A stretch of 64,000 bases of DNA from Halohasta salina (GCF_024178165.1 NZ_JAMZIE010000002.1:555902-619901), one strand, 5' to 3'. Shown: positions 27,733 to 37,510, numbered from the stretch's first letter. Made by a program: numbers and translations. The notes: a model not told the origin generated them from the letters alone.

Positions 27733-30200
27733 TCACTCACCGGCGCCGGATTCGAACCGACATTCCGAGCGTACCACGGAGTCGGGGTCGTCGGTGCTAC
27801 TGAAAAACACCTCCATGACGGGTTCCCGATCGCCGGGGTGGACATAGTCGAAGAAGTTCTCTCCGAGAAGGTCATCGGGGTCATGTCCGAGGACGCGCTC
27901 GCTGGACCCGCTCACGTAACTGAACGTTCCGTCCGGTTCCAGAATGGACACGACATCGTCCGACTCCTGGACGAACAGTTCCGTTCGGCGCTCCCGCTGA
28001 CGCCGATCGGTCATATCTCGGACGATCATCGCATAGCCTTGGACCTCCCCATCGTCGGTTTCGAGCGGTGCGACGTGGGTATCGGCGTAGAACTCCGTGC
28101 CGTCGGCCCGGACCTGCCAGCCCTCGTGGGCACTCTCACCCGCGATCCGGGCTTGCTGAATCAGTCGCTTGGGGAGCCCCGACTCGCGATCCGTCTCCGG
28201 ATGCAACTGTCCGACCGACATCCCGATGGCGGCTTCCGAATCGTAGCCGAAGATATTCTGTGCACTTTGGTCCCACGTTTCGATACGGCTAGCTTCGTCG
28301 ACAATAATGAACGCGTACTCGTCGACACTTTCCGTAAGCAGTCGGAACTGTTCGCGCTCGTCCCGCAGTTGATGCTGGCGTTTGAGGGTATCCAACACTG
28401 CGACGAGGTTTCCAACCAACACCTCGATGAGTTTCCGGTCGGTCTTGCTCAGGCCGGGTTGATCGAGAGCACCGACAATGACTGCCCCATGATTCTGAAT
28501 GGGGAAATACGCAGTCGCGGCCAGTTCCTCACGGTCGATTCCGTCATCGAGATCTGCGAATTCGTTGTGGACGACGGTGTCGCCCGACTCGATTGCTTCC
28601 CACAAGGGCGTCCGGCCGCGTTCGATTCGTTCGGGCACCTGCTCTGGCACAGCACCGAGCACCGTATTCTGAACGAGCTCATCTCCGTCACGGAGGTAGA
28701 TGCCTGCAAGGTCGACGTCGAGTTCTTCGAATAGCACATCGGCGGCCACCGTCGCTGCGTCGTTGACCTCCTCGGTCTGGAGCAACTCCCGTGTCGTCTC
28801 GTGGAGCGCCCGCAGCCGTTGCTCTCTAAGCTTTTCTTCGGTGACCTCCTGTTGGATGCCGATGTAGTTCGCCAGCGTGCCCGTCTCGTCGTAGACGGGC
28901 GTTACAGACAGCCGGTTCCAGAACAGTTCGCCGTTCCGTCGGTAGTTCCGCAGGTCGACGGTCACGGGTTCTTCATCCATGACCGCCTCACGGAGTGTAT
29001 CGAGCGCCTGCTGGTCCCGGTCGTCGCCCTGCAGGAACCGACAGTTCAGCCCGACTGCTTCCTCGCGACTGTACCCCGTCTGGTCGACGAACCCCTGGTT
29101 GACATATATTATCGGATTATCCGGAGTGTAGGGGTCTGAAATGGTGATGCCGACGTTCGCTTCGTCCATCGCGCGCTCTTTCAGTTCGAGTTCACGTTCG
29201 TTCTCGACGCGCTCAGAAACGTCCCGGAACACGCTGTATATAACCGGACCGTCGGGAAGGTCGACGGTGTCGGCAGCGATCTCGACGGGAACTGTCTCGT
29301 CGTCGACAGTACAGAGTTTCGGCTGTGTCCCATCGGACAGTTCGGTGATTTGCCCGTCGCACTGAAGTGCCCGCGTGAAGGCTGCCTTGTGGGCCTCGGT
29401 CTTGTCGCTGGGATGGAGTTCGGTCAGGTGTCGACCAATGATTTCCTCCTGGGGTTCTCCCCGCAGTGCCGCGGCGGCCGCGTTCGTTTCGACGATCTCG
29501 CCAGTCACGTCATCGGCGACGAACACCGGATCCGGGGCGGCCTGAAGCAACGTCTCGTATCGTTCTCGGCTTTCGGCGAGTGCCTGCTCGCGTTGTTTGC
29601 GCTCGGTGGCGTCGGTTCCCGTTGCGAGTACTTTCACTGGCTCGCCGTCCTCACAGACTGGAATAGCACGCATGCCGTACCAGGCGACCTCACCGCTTCC
29701 GGTGATCACTCTAAAGGCGTCATCCCACTGCTCGCCCGTCTCGATCATCTCGTCTAACCGCTCTTCGACGCGGTCGCGATCATCTGGATGGACGATTTCG
29801 GTGAACGCTTCGAGCGTCTCGGGGTTTCGTCCGAAGTTCTCCTGGAACGTCTCGTCCCATACGACCTCGTCCGTCCGGAGGTCCCACTCGGCGATCCCCG
29901 TGCCTGTTCCCGAGAGGACCATATCGAGTCGCTCTTGTTGCTCGCGTCGATTGGTCTGAGCGATTTTACGGTCGATCTCGTAGCCGATCCAGCGCTGGAA
30001 GAGACTGATCAGTGACTGTTCGGTCTCGCTAAACGACTGTTCTCGTGGCTCCGTCCCGGCGAAACACAGCGTTCCGTACACCTCCCCATCGGCAATAACT
30101 TTCCCGCCAATATACGTCTCTAAGTTCAAGAAATCGTAAGCCGGGTCATCATCCCACCCCGCTTCGCCGGCATTTGTGACCGTCACAAGGCCATCACTCT
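27733..30200 (-). pseudogene. Broken giant kinase, fragment 3: GAF-PAS-LOV-GAF-PAS
   Basis: Middle of the broken kinase. It opens in the middle of a GAF domain (LNLETYIGGKVIADGEVYGTL) whose first half is the end of fragment 2; the break is in a six-A run. Then follow two PAS domains, a LOV-type PAS with the flavin-binding signature GLNCRFLQG intact, another GAF, and two PAS domains. It ends at an in-frame TGA (27733-27735). On its own it has no kinase domain. Several PAS repeats here are close copies of those in fragment 2, implying internal duplication. Confidence 0.75.
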
Positions 30201-32453
30201 CTATCGTTTTTTACAGTAGGCCTGGGGGAGCGGACACGATTCGCCCGCCTGGAGCAGTTCGTGGGAACCGTGGGCTTCGACGATCGTCTGTGTCCCACTT
30301 TCGGTGGTTTCGGTCTCGATATTTGTCAGGTACCCGTACGGGAGATCGAGATACTCGCTCCCAGCCGCCAGTAGGCCGTCGACTTTCTCTTCGAAGGATC
30401 GATCAGGGTCCGTCGTTATTTGATAGATGCGCTCGAGGACCGCAACCGTCGCTTCCCGCTCCTGTTCGCGCTGTTTGCGCTCGGTGACGTCGGTTCCCGT
30501 TGCGAGTACCTTCACTGGCTCGCCGTCCTCGTAGACCGGGACGCACCGTGATTCGAGCCATGCGAGATCACCGCTGCCAGTGGTCAGTCTGAACGCCCCG
30601 CTCCACGGCTCGCCGGTCTCGATCGTCTTCTCTAACCCTGCGTGGATGTCCTCTCGGTCCGCCGAATGGACGAATTCGCCCCATTCTTCGATGGTTTCCG
30701 GATCGTGGCCGAACGTCTCTGTGAGTGTCTCGTCCCACGTGAGTTCGTCCGTCCGCAGGTCCAACTCGGCGATCCCCGTGCCAGTCCCCGACAGGACTAA
30801 TTCGAGCCGTTCGGTCCGGTCTTCGAGCGTCTCACTGAGCCGACGCCGCTCGGTGACGTCCTGTTGGATCCCGATAAAGTTCCGCAACGTCCCCTCGTCA
30901 TCGTAGACGGGCGTCACCGAGAGTTTCGCCCAGTACGGCGTCCCGTCGGAACGATGGTTGACGACCTCCATCGTCATCGGCTCCTCGGCATCGATTGCCG
31001 CGCGGAGCCTCGCGGTTTTTTCGGGGTCGGTCTCCGGACCCTGAAGGAAGCGTGGATTCCGACTGAGAGCCTCCTCACGGGTGTACCCCGTCATCTGTTC
31101 GAATCCATTGTTGACGTAGACGAGCGGATTGTCCTCCTGTGTCGGGTCGGTGATCTGGATGCTGACGTTCGTCTCGTCCATCGCCCGCTCTTTGAGTTCG
31201 AGTTCCCGTTTCCGCGCCACCCTGTCGGTGATGTCGCGAACGGCACAGACGAGTCGACCGTCGTCGACGATCGTGAGGGAGAGCTCCGCCGGGAACGTCG
31301 TTCCGTCGGGTCGACACCCAGTCACTTTGCCACGCCAGCGACCATCAGAGTCGAGTTTCGGGAACGCCTCCGACTCCAGGCGTGCTGCTTCCTCGTTGTC
31401 GTACAGTTTCCGCCAAGACTCTCCCAGGAGTTGGTTCGGGCTGTCGAAGCCGTACATATCTGCATGAGTCTGGTCGGCATAGACGTACTCGCCATCCTCG
31501 AGAATCGCCACCCCGTCGGCTGATTCTTCGATGGCTTGTTGGAACGATTCGAGCTGTCGACGGCGCTCTTCGCGCTCGGTAACGTTCCGGAGGATGCCAG
31601 CAGTCCCCTGGAACTCCTCGTCACCGATCACCACGTGCCGAGTTTCGACGATTTGTCGGCTCCCGTCGGCAGTCTCGAGATCGAACTGTGCCGTCAGCGA
31701 TCGCGAATCGGTTTCCGCGAGCGCCTTTCGCTGGTCTCTGATTCGTTCGAGATCGTCGGTATCCATCACGACCGACACGTGCTCGCCGAGGATTTCCTGC
31801 CCGTAGCCGAACTCCCGTTCCGCGGCGTCGTTGACGAACGTAAACCGGCTTTCGGTATCCAGTGCGTACACCGGGTCCTCGACTGCCTCGATGATGGTTT
31901 CGTAGCGTTCGAGTGTCGAGAGCCGACGGTCCCGTTCGATCTGGGTGCCGATCCACTGAGCGATGAGTTTGGCGAACTCGCGTTCGCCCGGCCTAATTGC
32001 CTCGTTTCGCGGTGTCTCACTGGAAAAATTCACCGTTCCGTAGATCTCCCCGTCGACAACGACTGGCACACCGAGATACGCTCGGACATCGTCGGCCGCC
32101 GGGTGCGTCGAGTAGTCGGTGTCGGCACTGTCGGCAAACGCCAGTGGCTCGGTCGCCCCCTGTTCGACCGTGATCTCACAGATCGTGTCGTCGAGATCGA
32201 ACACCGTCTCCTGTTCGTCGGTCCCGGTCGTATCGGCCCTGGACTCGATATAGTAGTCCGTTCCGGAGATCCGAGAGAGGATGCCAGTCTCGAGATCGAA
32301 CTGGTCGCAGCCAAGCGAGAGGATGCGGTCGACCGTCTCATCGAAATCGGTGCTGTGCAGCGTGAGTTCGTGCAGCCGCCGGAGCGCCGTAACGTCGGCG
32401 TCGGCCGTCGGCCCCTCGCTCCGGAGCGTCGTGTGACTCTCGTTGGGCTCTCC
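30201..32453 (-). pseudogene. Broken giant kinase, fragment 2: GAF-PAS-PAS-LOV-PAS-half GAF
   Basis: This piece follows fragment 1 in the same frame after an in-frame TAG at 32454-32456. It holds a complete GAF (from about 32380), two PAS domains, a LOV-like PAS whose signature has lost the flavin-binding cysteine (RNPRFLQG), another PAS, and the first half of a GAF ending PLPQAYCKKR and a stop. Restoring one base in the six-A run (T6 on the plus strand, 30207-30212) continues it as YCKKTIESDGLVTVTN into fragment 3. The first usable start is GTG 32204, inside the GAF. Confidence 0.75.
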
Positions 32454-32955
32454 CTATCTCTCACCCGCGAAGTCGCCATCGGATCGCTCGATACGGTCGA
32501 CGGTGGCCGCGAGCGTCTCGGCGATTCCGTCGAGGAGATCCACCGCATCCGAATCGAACCGATCGGGCTCCGTCGACCCAACCGAAACGACGCCAAATCG
32601 GCCTATGGGGGCGAGCAGTTCGCTCCGGAGCGGCTCCCGGAGGTCGGCGGCCGGCTGCTCGGCGGCAGTATCGTTTCGTCGTATCGCCCCCCGACTCACA
32701 GACGGTTTGCAGCACCTCTTCGGACGGTGGATCATGCGTCGTCTCGAAGGAGTTCGGCGAGGTAGCATCGATCAGTGTCGTCTCCGCAGTGGACGACTCA
32801 TACGAATACACAGCCGCAACCGCGTGATCGAACACCGTCTCGACCGCCTCGAGACAGTGTTCGACGCCCGCTTCGATCGAGTCGACACGATTGAGCGCAG
32901 CTGCCATCCCGAGGAGCGTATGTATCGAGTCTGACGGGGGAGCAGAACGTGTCAC
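32454..32955 (-). pseudogene. Broken giant kinase, fragment 1: N-terminal GAF
   Basis: The 5' end of the broken kinase, with possible starts at GTG 32955 or ATG 32907. The first part reads NRVDSIEAGVEHCLEAVETVF, the start of a GAF domain. The frame breaks at a six-G run (C6 on the plus strand, 32687-32692): with one G fewer it continues ESGAIRRNDTAAEQPAADL and then PIGRFGVVSVGSTEPDRF, which is standard GAF sequence. It ends in frame at TAG 32454-32456. It shares its upstream region, which carries operator copy 2, with the divergent surface-protein operon. Confidence 0.7.
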
Positions 32956-33047
32956 TAAGAGATATAGGGAGGGAGACAGTAAATAATTTTGTGCGTAGAT
33001 TATTGAAATATATAATATGTGAACAATTACATATGTATATGTCCACT

Positions 33048-33076
33048 TACTTACCATCCGGTAACGCACTCGCTAA
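33048..33076 (+). promoter_or_regulatory. Operator copy 2 (ACTTAC-N6-GTAA-N7-GCT-N-AC)
   Basis: Same 29-bp layout and spacing as the copies at 24291 and 35711, although the second half-site is only GTAA. It is in the divergent region between the broken kinase and the camelysin/TasA-like gene, 51 bases before that gene's ATG and about 15 bases upstream of a TATA-like TTCTTATC. Confidence 0.6.
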
Positions 33077-33127
33077 CCTATCAGTTAGATTATTCTTATC
33101 CCCCTCGCTCGGTTGGAATACCATGTA

Positions 33128-33718
33128 ATGTCACAACTCACAAAAACGCTGCTCGTGGCGGGTATTCTCCTCGTTGCAGGGGTTTCGGTCGGGACGAGTG
33201 CGTTCACCACCGCACAGGTCGACCGGCAAGCGAACGTCGACGTCGTCGCTGACGAGGCTGGACTGCTCGGTCTCACTGATGGGACCTCCGGCGACTTGGT
33301 GTTCCAGAACGGCGAGGGCCAACTCGGCATCGACTTCACAGCGGGCACAGCGGGCGGCGCGAACACCAACGCGCTGTTCGAACTCGGCAACCCCGACGAT
33401 CCAACCAACTCACAGGCGTTCATGATCACGAACAACGACGTCGAGTCCCACGTGATCAACACCGAATACCGGGCTAACACCTCCGATGCCACCACCGAGG
33501 ACAACCTCAAGTTCGAAGTCTACGACGGCAGCGGGGCCCTCGTCGACACGATCAGCGCCTCGGGGGCGACTGCATCCTGGAGCGCACCGGCGAACACCGC
33601 CTACTACGTGGTTGTCACCGTCGACACGGGCCACAGTTCGGACCTGCTCGGCCCGGATGCCGACCTCTCGGGGACGCTCGGCTTCAGCATCGATGACACC
33701 GTCGAAGGTGGTGCCTGA
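33128..33718 (+). CDS. Secreted camelysin/TasA-like (DUF1102-type) protein
   Basis: A 196-residue exported protein. Residues 6-24 form a hydrophobic signal segment and the probable cleavage is near SVGTSAFTT, giving a mature chain that starts FTTAQVDRQ. That layout (signal, short Ala/Phe junction, beta-sandwich with few charged turns) is shared with DUF1102 and camelysin/TasA-type surface proteins. The mature part is acidic and Thr/Asn-rich, with NNDVESHVINTEYR and a strand-rich C-terminus (TAYYVVVTVDTGH). It is followed by a dedicated signal peptidase and a second protein with the same start pattern, as in sipW-tasA and archaeal bundling-pilus loci. Family assignment is by pattern only. Confidence 0.7.
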   Translation: MSQLTKTLLVAGILLVAGVSVGTSAFTTAQVDRQANVDVVADEAGLLGLTDGTSGDLVFQNGEGQLGIDFTAGTAGGANTNALFELGNPDDPTNSQAFMITNNDVESHVINTEYRANTSDATTEDNLKFEVYDGSGALVDTISASGATASWSAPANTAYYVVVTVDTGHSSDLLGPDADLSGTLGFSIDDTVEGGA

Positions 33719-33783
33719 TCCCACAGCGAGCAGGTACTGAATAGCCGCGTCGACCGCTTCCACGCCCCACCGTCCCCACACCA

Positions 33784-34854
33784 ATGATACAAAAGGCAGG
33801 CATCGCTCTCGGGCTCCTCGTGCTCGTAGCGCTTGCTGTGCCGGCCGGTGTGCCCCTTCAGATCTCGTACGTCTCTTCGGATAGCATGTCGCCGACGATC
33901 GACACCAACGAAGGGTACGTCCTCGTCCCAGCCGGGACGGTTCACCCGGGCGACGTCATCACCTTCTACTCCGAGGAACGGGCGACGTACGTGACCCACC
34001 GGGCGACACAGGTGACCTCTGACGGCATCGTCACCAAAGGCGACGGCAACCCCTCGACCGATCAGGCATCGGGCTACCCCCTCGTCCAGCCGTCCGACGT
34101 CTCGGGGAAACTGCTGACGGTTGGCGGACGTCTCGTCGTCATTCCGTACCTCGGAACGCTGCTCGGGGCGATCACGAGCTACTGGTATCTCGTCGTCGGC
34201 GCACTCGGTGCCTACCTGCTGTTCGGCGGTTCGGGCTCCGACAGACGACGCACCCGGAAACACGTCCTCCGAAGTCGGGAGATCGTCCTCCCGGTGGTAG
34301 TGTTGGTGTTCGTCGCGGGTGTCGTCTTCGTCTCACAGGGAGCCGTCCAGCAGACGACGGTCTATACTGTCACCGAGCAGCCGACGCCCATCCCGTCGAC
34401 GCTGACCGTCGGCGAGGCGGCAACCGAATCGATCTCGCTGCAGACGACGAAATCGCCGTTCGCGCACGTCGTGACCGAGACCGATGGGATGGAGATCGTT
34501 CGGATGACGCCGGAGTCGGGCACGGCTGTCGACAACCAACCACCAAGGGAAGCCACGGGCTGGCTTCCATGGCACCCCTTCGAATCGTCGACACAGCGGA
34601 TCGAAACCCGGATTCCGGCACAGGAAACCGCAGGGCCACACGCGACGAGTATTCGGATGCACCCCTACCCTGCAGTCCTACCGGGCGAGCTCATCACTCG
34701 ACTTCACGAGATCCATCCACTGGTTGCGGCGATCTCGACGGTCGGAACCAGCGTTCTGCCGCTGTCGCTGGTCTACTGGCTGTTCGTCGACACGACCGCA
34801 CCGCTTCGGAGCGGCCGCAGTCGGCTCGAACGAACGCTCGGAGGCCGCCGATGA
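33784..34854 (+). CDS. SipW-type signal peptidase I with C-terminal membrane extension
   Basis: A 356-residue membrane protease of family S26B. The first helix spans about residues 5-27; the catalytic Ser is in SMSP (Ser34) and the partner is a histidine in YVTHRATQV (His72), the archaeal/ER and SipW arrangement rather than the bacterial Ser-Lys pair. GDGNPSTD is the conserved box that follows. Beyond the protease (about residue 130) there are further membrane segments (about 135-150, 160-185 and 310-335) around a roughly 120-residue outer domain, longer than the housekeeping enzyme. It lies between two secreted camelysin-like proteins and overlaps the second by 4 bases, so it probably processes them. 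Confidence 0.85.
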   Translation: MIQKAGIALGLLVLVALAVPAGVPLQISYVSSDSMSPTIDTNEGYVLVPAGTVHPGDVITFYSEERATYVTHRATQVTSDGIVTKGDGNPSTDQASGYPLVQPSDVSGKLLTVGGRLVVIPYLGTLLGAITSYWYLVVGALGAYLLFGGSGSDRRRTRKHVLRSREIVLPVVVLVFVAGVVFVSQGAVQQTTVYTVTEQPTPIPSTLTVGEAATESISLQTTKSPFAHVVTETDGMEIVRMTPESGTAVDNQPPREATGWLPWHPFESSTQRIETRIPAQETAGPHATSIRMHPYPAVLPGELITRLHEIHPLVAAISTVGTSVLPLSLVYWLFVDTTAPLRSGRSRLERTLGGRR

Positions 34855-35663
34855 CCGTCGGTCGACGATCACGGTCGCGGTCCCGAAACGGGGGGCACAG
34901 TCGGGCACTGGTCCTCCTCGTCGGGCTCGCAGTTGGGCTGCTCGTCGCCGGGTTCGTGGTCGCACCCTCGACAGCGTTTACGACCGGTTCGGTCGACCGC
35001 GGAACGGCCGCCCCCGTCGTGAACGATTCGGAGGGGATCCTCGGAATCGACGTGACAGACGGCCTGCAGGCGGGCACCGAGGGCCGGCTCGTCACCGTGA
35101 CGAACAATCTCAATCGGTCGCTGAGCGTCGACGTCTCGGCGTCGGCGTCGCTGTCGAACAGCCAGGCAACGCTCGCCCCTGGTGACTCGGTGACGACGGC
35201 CGCGACCGTCAGCTGTGAGTCGCCGTCGAGCAACCTGGAGATGACGATCACTGCGAGCGCGAACGGGCAGTTCAGCGGGCTTGCGACTCGATATACGCCG
35301 GTCGACACGACCGACTGTGTGGACCCGACGCTCGCCTTTGGGACCGTCGAGATCGTCGATCAGACGACGAGCGCGCAGGGCGGGAAAGCAGAATACGCTG
35401 TCAGCTACAGTATCCAGAACGATACCGGCTCGTTCGATCGGGTGAGCGTCGACTTCGAGAACCTCGACAAGAATGACGGTGTTGCAACCGTAAGTTCGAG
35501 TGCACAGAGCGACACGATCAGCTTCACAAGCGGTGGCCAACGGTTCGGAGAGCGCTTCGAGATCACGGTTCGACTGTTCGACGACACCGGAGAGGTCCAG
35601 AGCGAACGGATCGTGATCACCGACACGGCCGACGGCAGTGGTACGATCTACCAGTCACCGTAG
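34851..35663 (+). CDS. Second secreted camelysin/TasA-like protein
   Basis: A 270-residue exported protein translated from an ATG overlapping the signal peptidase stop (ATGA). A basic RSRSRSR lead precedes a hydrophobic segment (about 18-40), then the junction STAFTTGSVDRG, which mirrors TSAFTTAQVDRQ in the 33128 protein. The mature part begins with a ligand-free beta domain (GILGIDV, then VTVTNNLNRSLSVDVS) with two Cys residues, CESPSS and DCVDP, that may form a disulfide, and a second beta domain from about residue 165. It is probably a structural partner or cap of the first protein. The exact family is not certain. Confidence 0.75.
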   Translation: MTVGRRSRSRSRNGGHSRALVLLVGLAVGLLVAGFVVAPSTAFTTGSVDRGTAAPVVNDSEGILGIDVTDGLQAGTEGRLVTVTNNLNRSLSVDVSASASLSNSQATLAPGDSVTTAATVSCESPSSNLEMTITASANGQFSGLATRYTPVDTTDCVDPTLAFGTVEIVDQTTSAQGGKAEYAVSYSIQNDTGSFDRVSVDFENLDKNDGVATVSSSAQSDTISFTSGGQRFGERFEITVRLFDDTGEVQSERIVITDTADGSGTIYQSP

Positions 35664-35710
35664 ACCGGCCGGGAGGCCGTGGCCGACTCCCGCGGCGGAA
35701 GCGTCGACCG

Positions 35711-35739
35711 ACTTACCCGGGCGTAAGTAGCCTGCTCAC
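35711..35739 (+). promoter_or_regulatory. Operator copy 3 (ACTTAC-N6-GTAA-N7-GCT-N-AC)
   Basis: Matches copy 1 at 23 of 29 bases, including the full ACTTAC-N6-GTAAGT inverted repeat and CCTGCT. It lies 82 bases before the ATG of the DUF5305-like gene and 47 bases before an in-frame-independent ATG at 35787 that opens a 12-codon frame overlapping that gene's start. Confidence 0.6.
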
Positions 35740-35821
35740 GCCGGAGTTAGCATACGCTTTTTGACACGTATGGCGGCCGTAGTAGTATGGATGTTACACA
35801 CACGATCGTGGGGGCAATCGG

Positions 35822-36973
35822 ATGACGAGCGATTTGCAGCTTCGGGCGAAATACATCTGCGGCAAGTACTGGCACCGGCTCGTCCCGGCGCTGCTTCTCG
35901 TCGGCGTGCTCGCGGTCGCCACGGCCGTCGGTGGCGTGGCCTCGGAACCCGAGCCGCAGCAGGTCACCGTCGAAACCGATTCGATGACCGTCGAGACGAC
36001 GCTCTCGACCGAGGCGACAGTAACCGGAAACACGTCGCTGTACAACCGGAGCGAAACGCTGACCGACATGCCGGTCTACCTCCGGACGGCGACGCCGGCG
36101 GTGGAGTTGATCGCCGTCACGTCGACGCCACCCGACCGGGCCGTCTCGGTGACACAGCAGATCGTCCTCGAACTGTCGGCAACGCGGAACGGGGAGGTCT
36201 TCTGGCGGGACAGCCGGACGCTCGCCATCGACAGCCACAACGTGACCGACGGCACGGCACGGACGCAAGTCACACTTGATGTCCAGCAGCTCGCCCGCGA
36301 CCAGTTGGCGAACGTGACTGCCGAAGCCGGAGATATCGGTACGATCGAAGCACGGGTCTCGGCTATCGCGCTGTACGACTCCGGCAGCTACAGCGGCACG
36401 GCGACTGCCGAAACCCCGCTGACGATTACCGACCGGGCATACGAACTCCGGACTCCACAACAGGACCGACAGACCAACACGACGACCGTCCAGCAGGCGG
36501 TCGCTGGCGGCGGCACGAGTGGTCTCGTCGGGCCTCGTGGTCGTATCCCTCCGCGTGATTTGGGGGTTGGCCTCGGTGGCCTTGCTGCAATCGGTCTCGC
36601 GGGGGGCGTGTTGTACACTGGACGACGGATCGACGATTTCGATGCGTTCCGGCGGCAGTACGAACGGGTGCGATACGTCGAATGGATCTCTCGGGGGACG
36701 ATCCCGGCGACGGGCAACTATGCTCGCGTGCCGGTCGAAGCGTTGGTCGACCTGGTCGACATCGCGATCGACTCCGAGAAACGGGTCATTCACGACACGA
36801 GCAAGGACATCTACGCCGTCGTCGACGGAAACCTGATGTACGAGTATCGTGACGGCGATGACGGGAACACCGACGAGTTCGGGTTCGCAACGTTCGGGGC
36901 CTCGACCCCGTCACAGTCGTTCGATCAGGAGCCGGAGCCGATGAGCCCCGACACCGACCAGCCGATCGAATAG
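35822..36973 (+). CDS. DUF5305-like membrane protein of the surface cassette
   Basis: A 383-residue protein with one N-terminal helix (about 19-41), an outer beta-rich domain (about 45-240), a second helix (about 258-275, LGGLAAIGLAGGVLYTG) and a cytoplasmic domain that includes RYVEWISRGTIP and ends in an acidic tail. This layout matches the DUF5305 family that accompanies archaeal SipW-type peptidases and camelysin-like proteins. A role in export, anchoring or control of the filament proteins is plausible but unproven. It has its own promoter region with operator copy 3, which makes it a partner of the cassette rather than a read-through gene. Confidence 0.75.
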   Translation: MTSDLQLRAKYICGKYWHRLVPALLLVGVLAVATAVGGVASEPEPQQVTVETDSMTVETTLSTEATVTGNTSLYNRSETLTDMPVYLRTATPAVELIAVTSTPPDRAVSVTQQIVLELSATRNGEVFWRDSRTLAIDSHNVTDGTARTQVTLDVQQLARDQLANVTAEAGDIGTIEARVSAIALYDSGSYSGTATAETPLTITDRAYELRTPQQDRQTNTTTVQQAVAGGGTSGLVGPRGRIPPRDLGVGLGGLAAIGLAGGVLYTGRRIDDFDAFRRQYERVRYVEWISRGTIPATGNYARVPVEALVDLVDIAIDSEKRVIHDTSKDIYAVVDGNLMYEYRDGDDGNTDEFGFATFGASTPSQSFDQEPEPMSPDTDQPIE

Positions 36974-37095
36974 GACTCCGTGCAGCTTCCGGCCGGTTTG
37001 AGTGTCGTCTGCAAACGCTCGAACTCCGAGGCGACCGTATTCCTGCTCTGTGGTCGACAACACGGGTGAATTCGCCGATCGGAACACCGACACTC

Positions 37096-37482
37096 TCAGC
37101 GATCGGTACTCCCCGCATCGAGGGCTGCGGCGATATCGAGCAGTTGGATGGCGGCCGTATCCCCGATCCGGTAGTAGGTCCACTTGCCCTGCCGGCGCTT
37201 CTTGACGAGCCCGGCGTCCTTGAGTTCCCGTAGGTGGCTGGCCACCGTCGACTGCGGTGCATCGAGGACGACCTGTAGCTCGCAGGCACACATCTCGCCG
37301 TCGCGCAGCGCATCGAGGATCCGAATCCGGTGTTCGTTCGCGAGGGCTTTGAATACGGTGAGCTGGGCGTCGACCTGCTGGTCGTCCGCGCCGAGATCGA
37401 ACAGCGACGTCAGCCGGGTTTCGGGATTTTCGTAGAGGCGTTCGAGGGTCTGGCGTGTCGATTCCGGTACGGTATCTGTCAT
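37096..37482 (-). CDS. arsR: ArsR-family metalloregulator (ArsP cluster)
   Basis: A 128-residue winged-helix repressor. Residues about 40-110 are the HTH (ALANEHRIRILDAL, SQSTVASHLRELKDAGLV-like recognition region), and a CAC motif (Cys65, Cys67) at the start of the recognition helix is the typical arsenite/antimonite site. Metal binding would release it from DNA. It is read in the same direction as arsP and the thioredoxin, after a 103-base gap carrying a repeated GTTCGAATC operator, so it likely represses itself and possibly the upstream pair. Confidence 0.85.
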   Translation of the reverse strand: MTDTVPESTRQTLERLYENPETRLTSLFDLGADDQQVDAQLTVFKALANEHRIRILDALRDGEMCACELQVVLDAPQSTVASHLRELKDAGLVKKRRQGKWTYYRIGDTAAIQLLDIAAALDAGSTDR

Positions 37483-37510
37483 GATGAGATCGTGTCGACG
37501 GCGGGTCGAC

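Noticed and set aside
27733..27735. TGA recoded as tryptophan or selenocysteine in the broken kinase
   Set aside because: Trp fits the site, but the gene has three other breaks, so simple nonsense mutation is the better explanation; no other gene in the window needs recoding.
32454..32456. TAG read as pyrrolysine
   Set aside because: No pyrrolysine genes or conserved TAG positions are seen, and haloarchaea generally lack the system.
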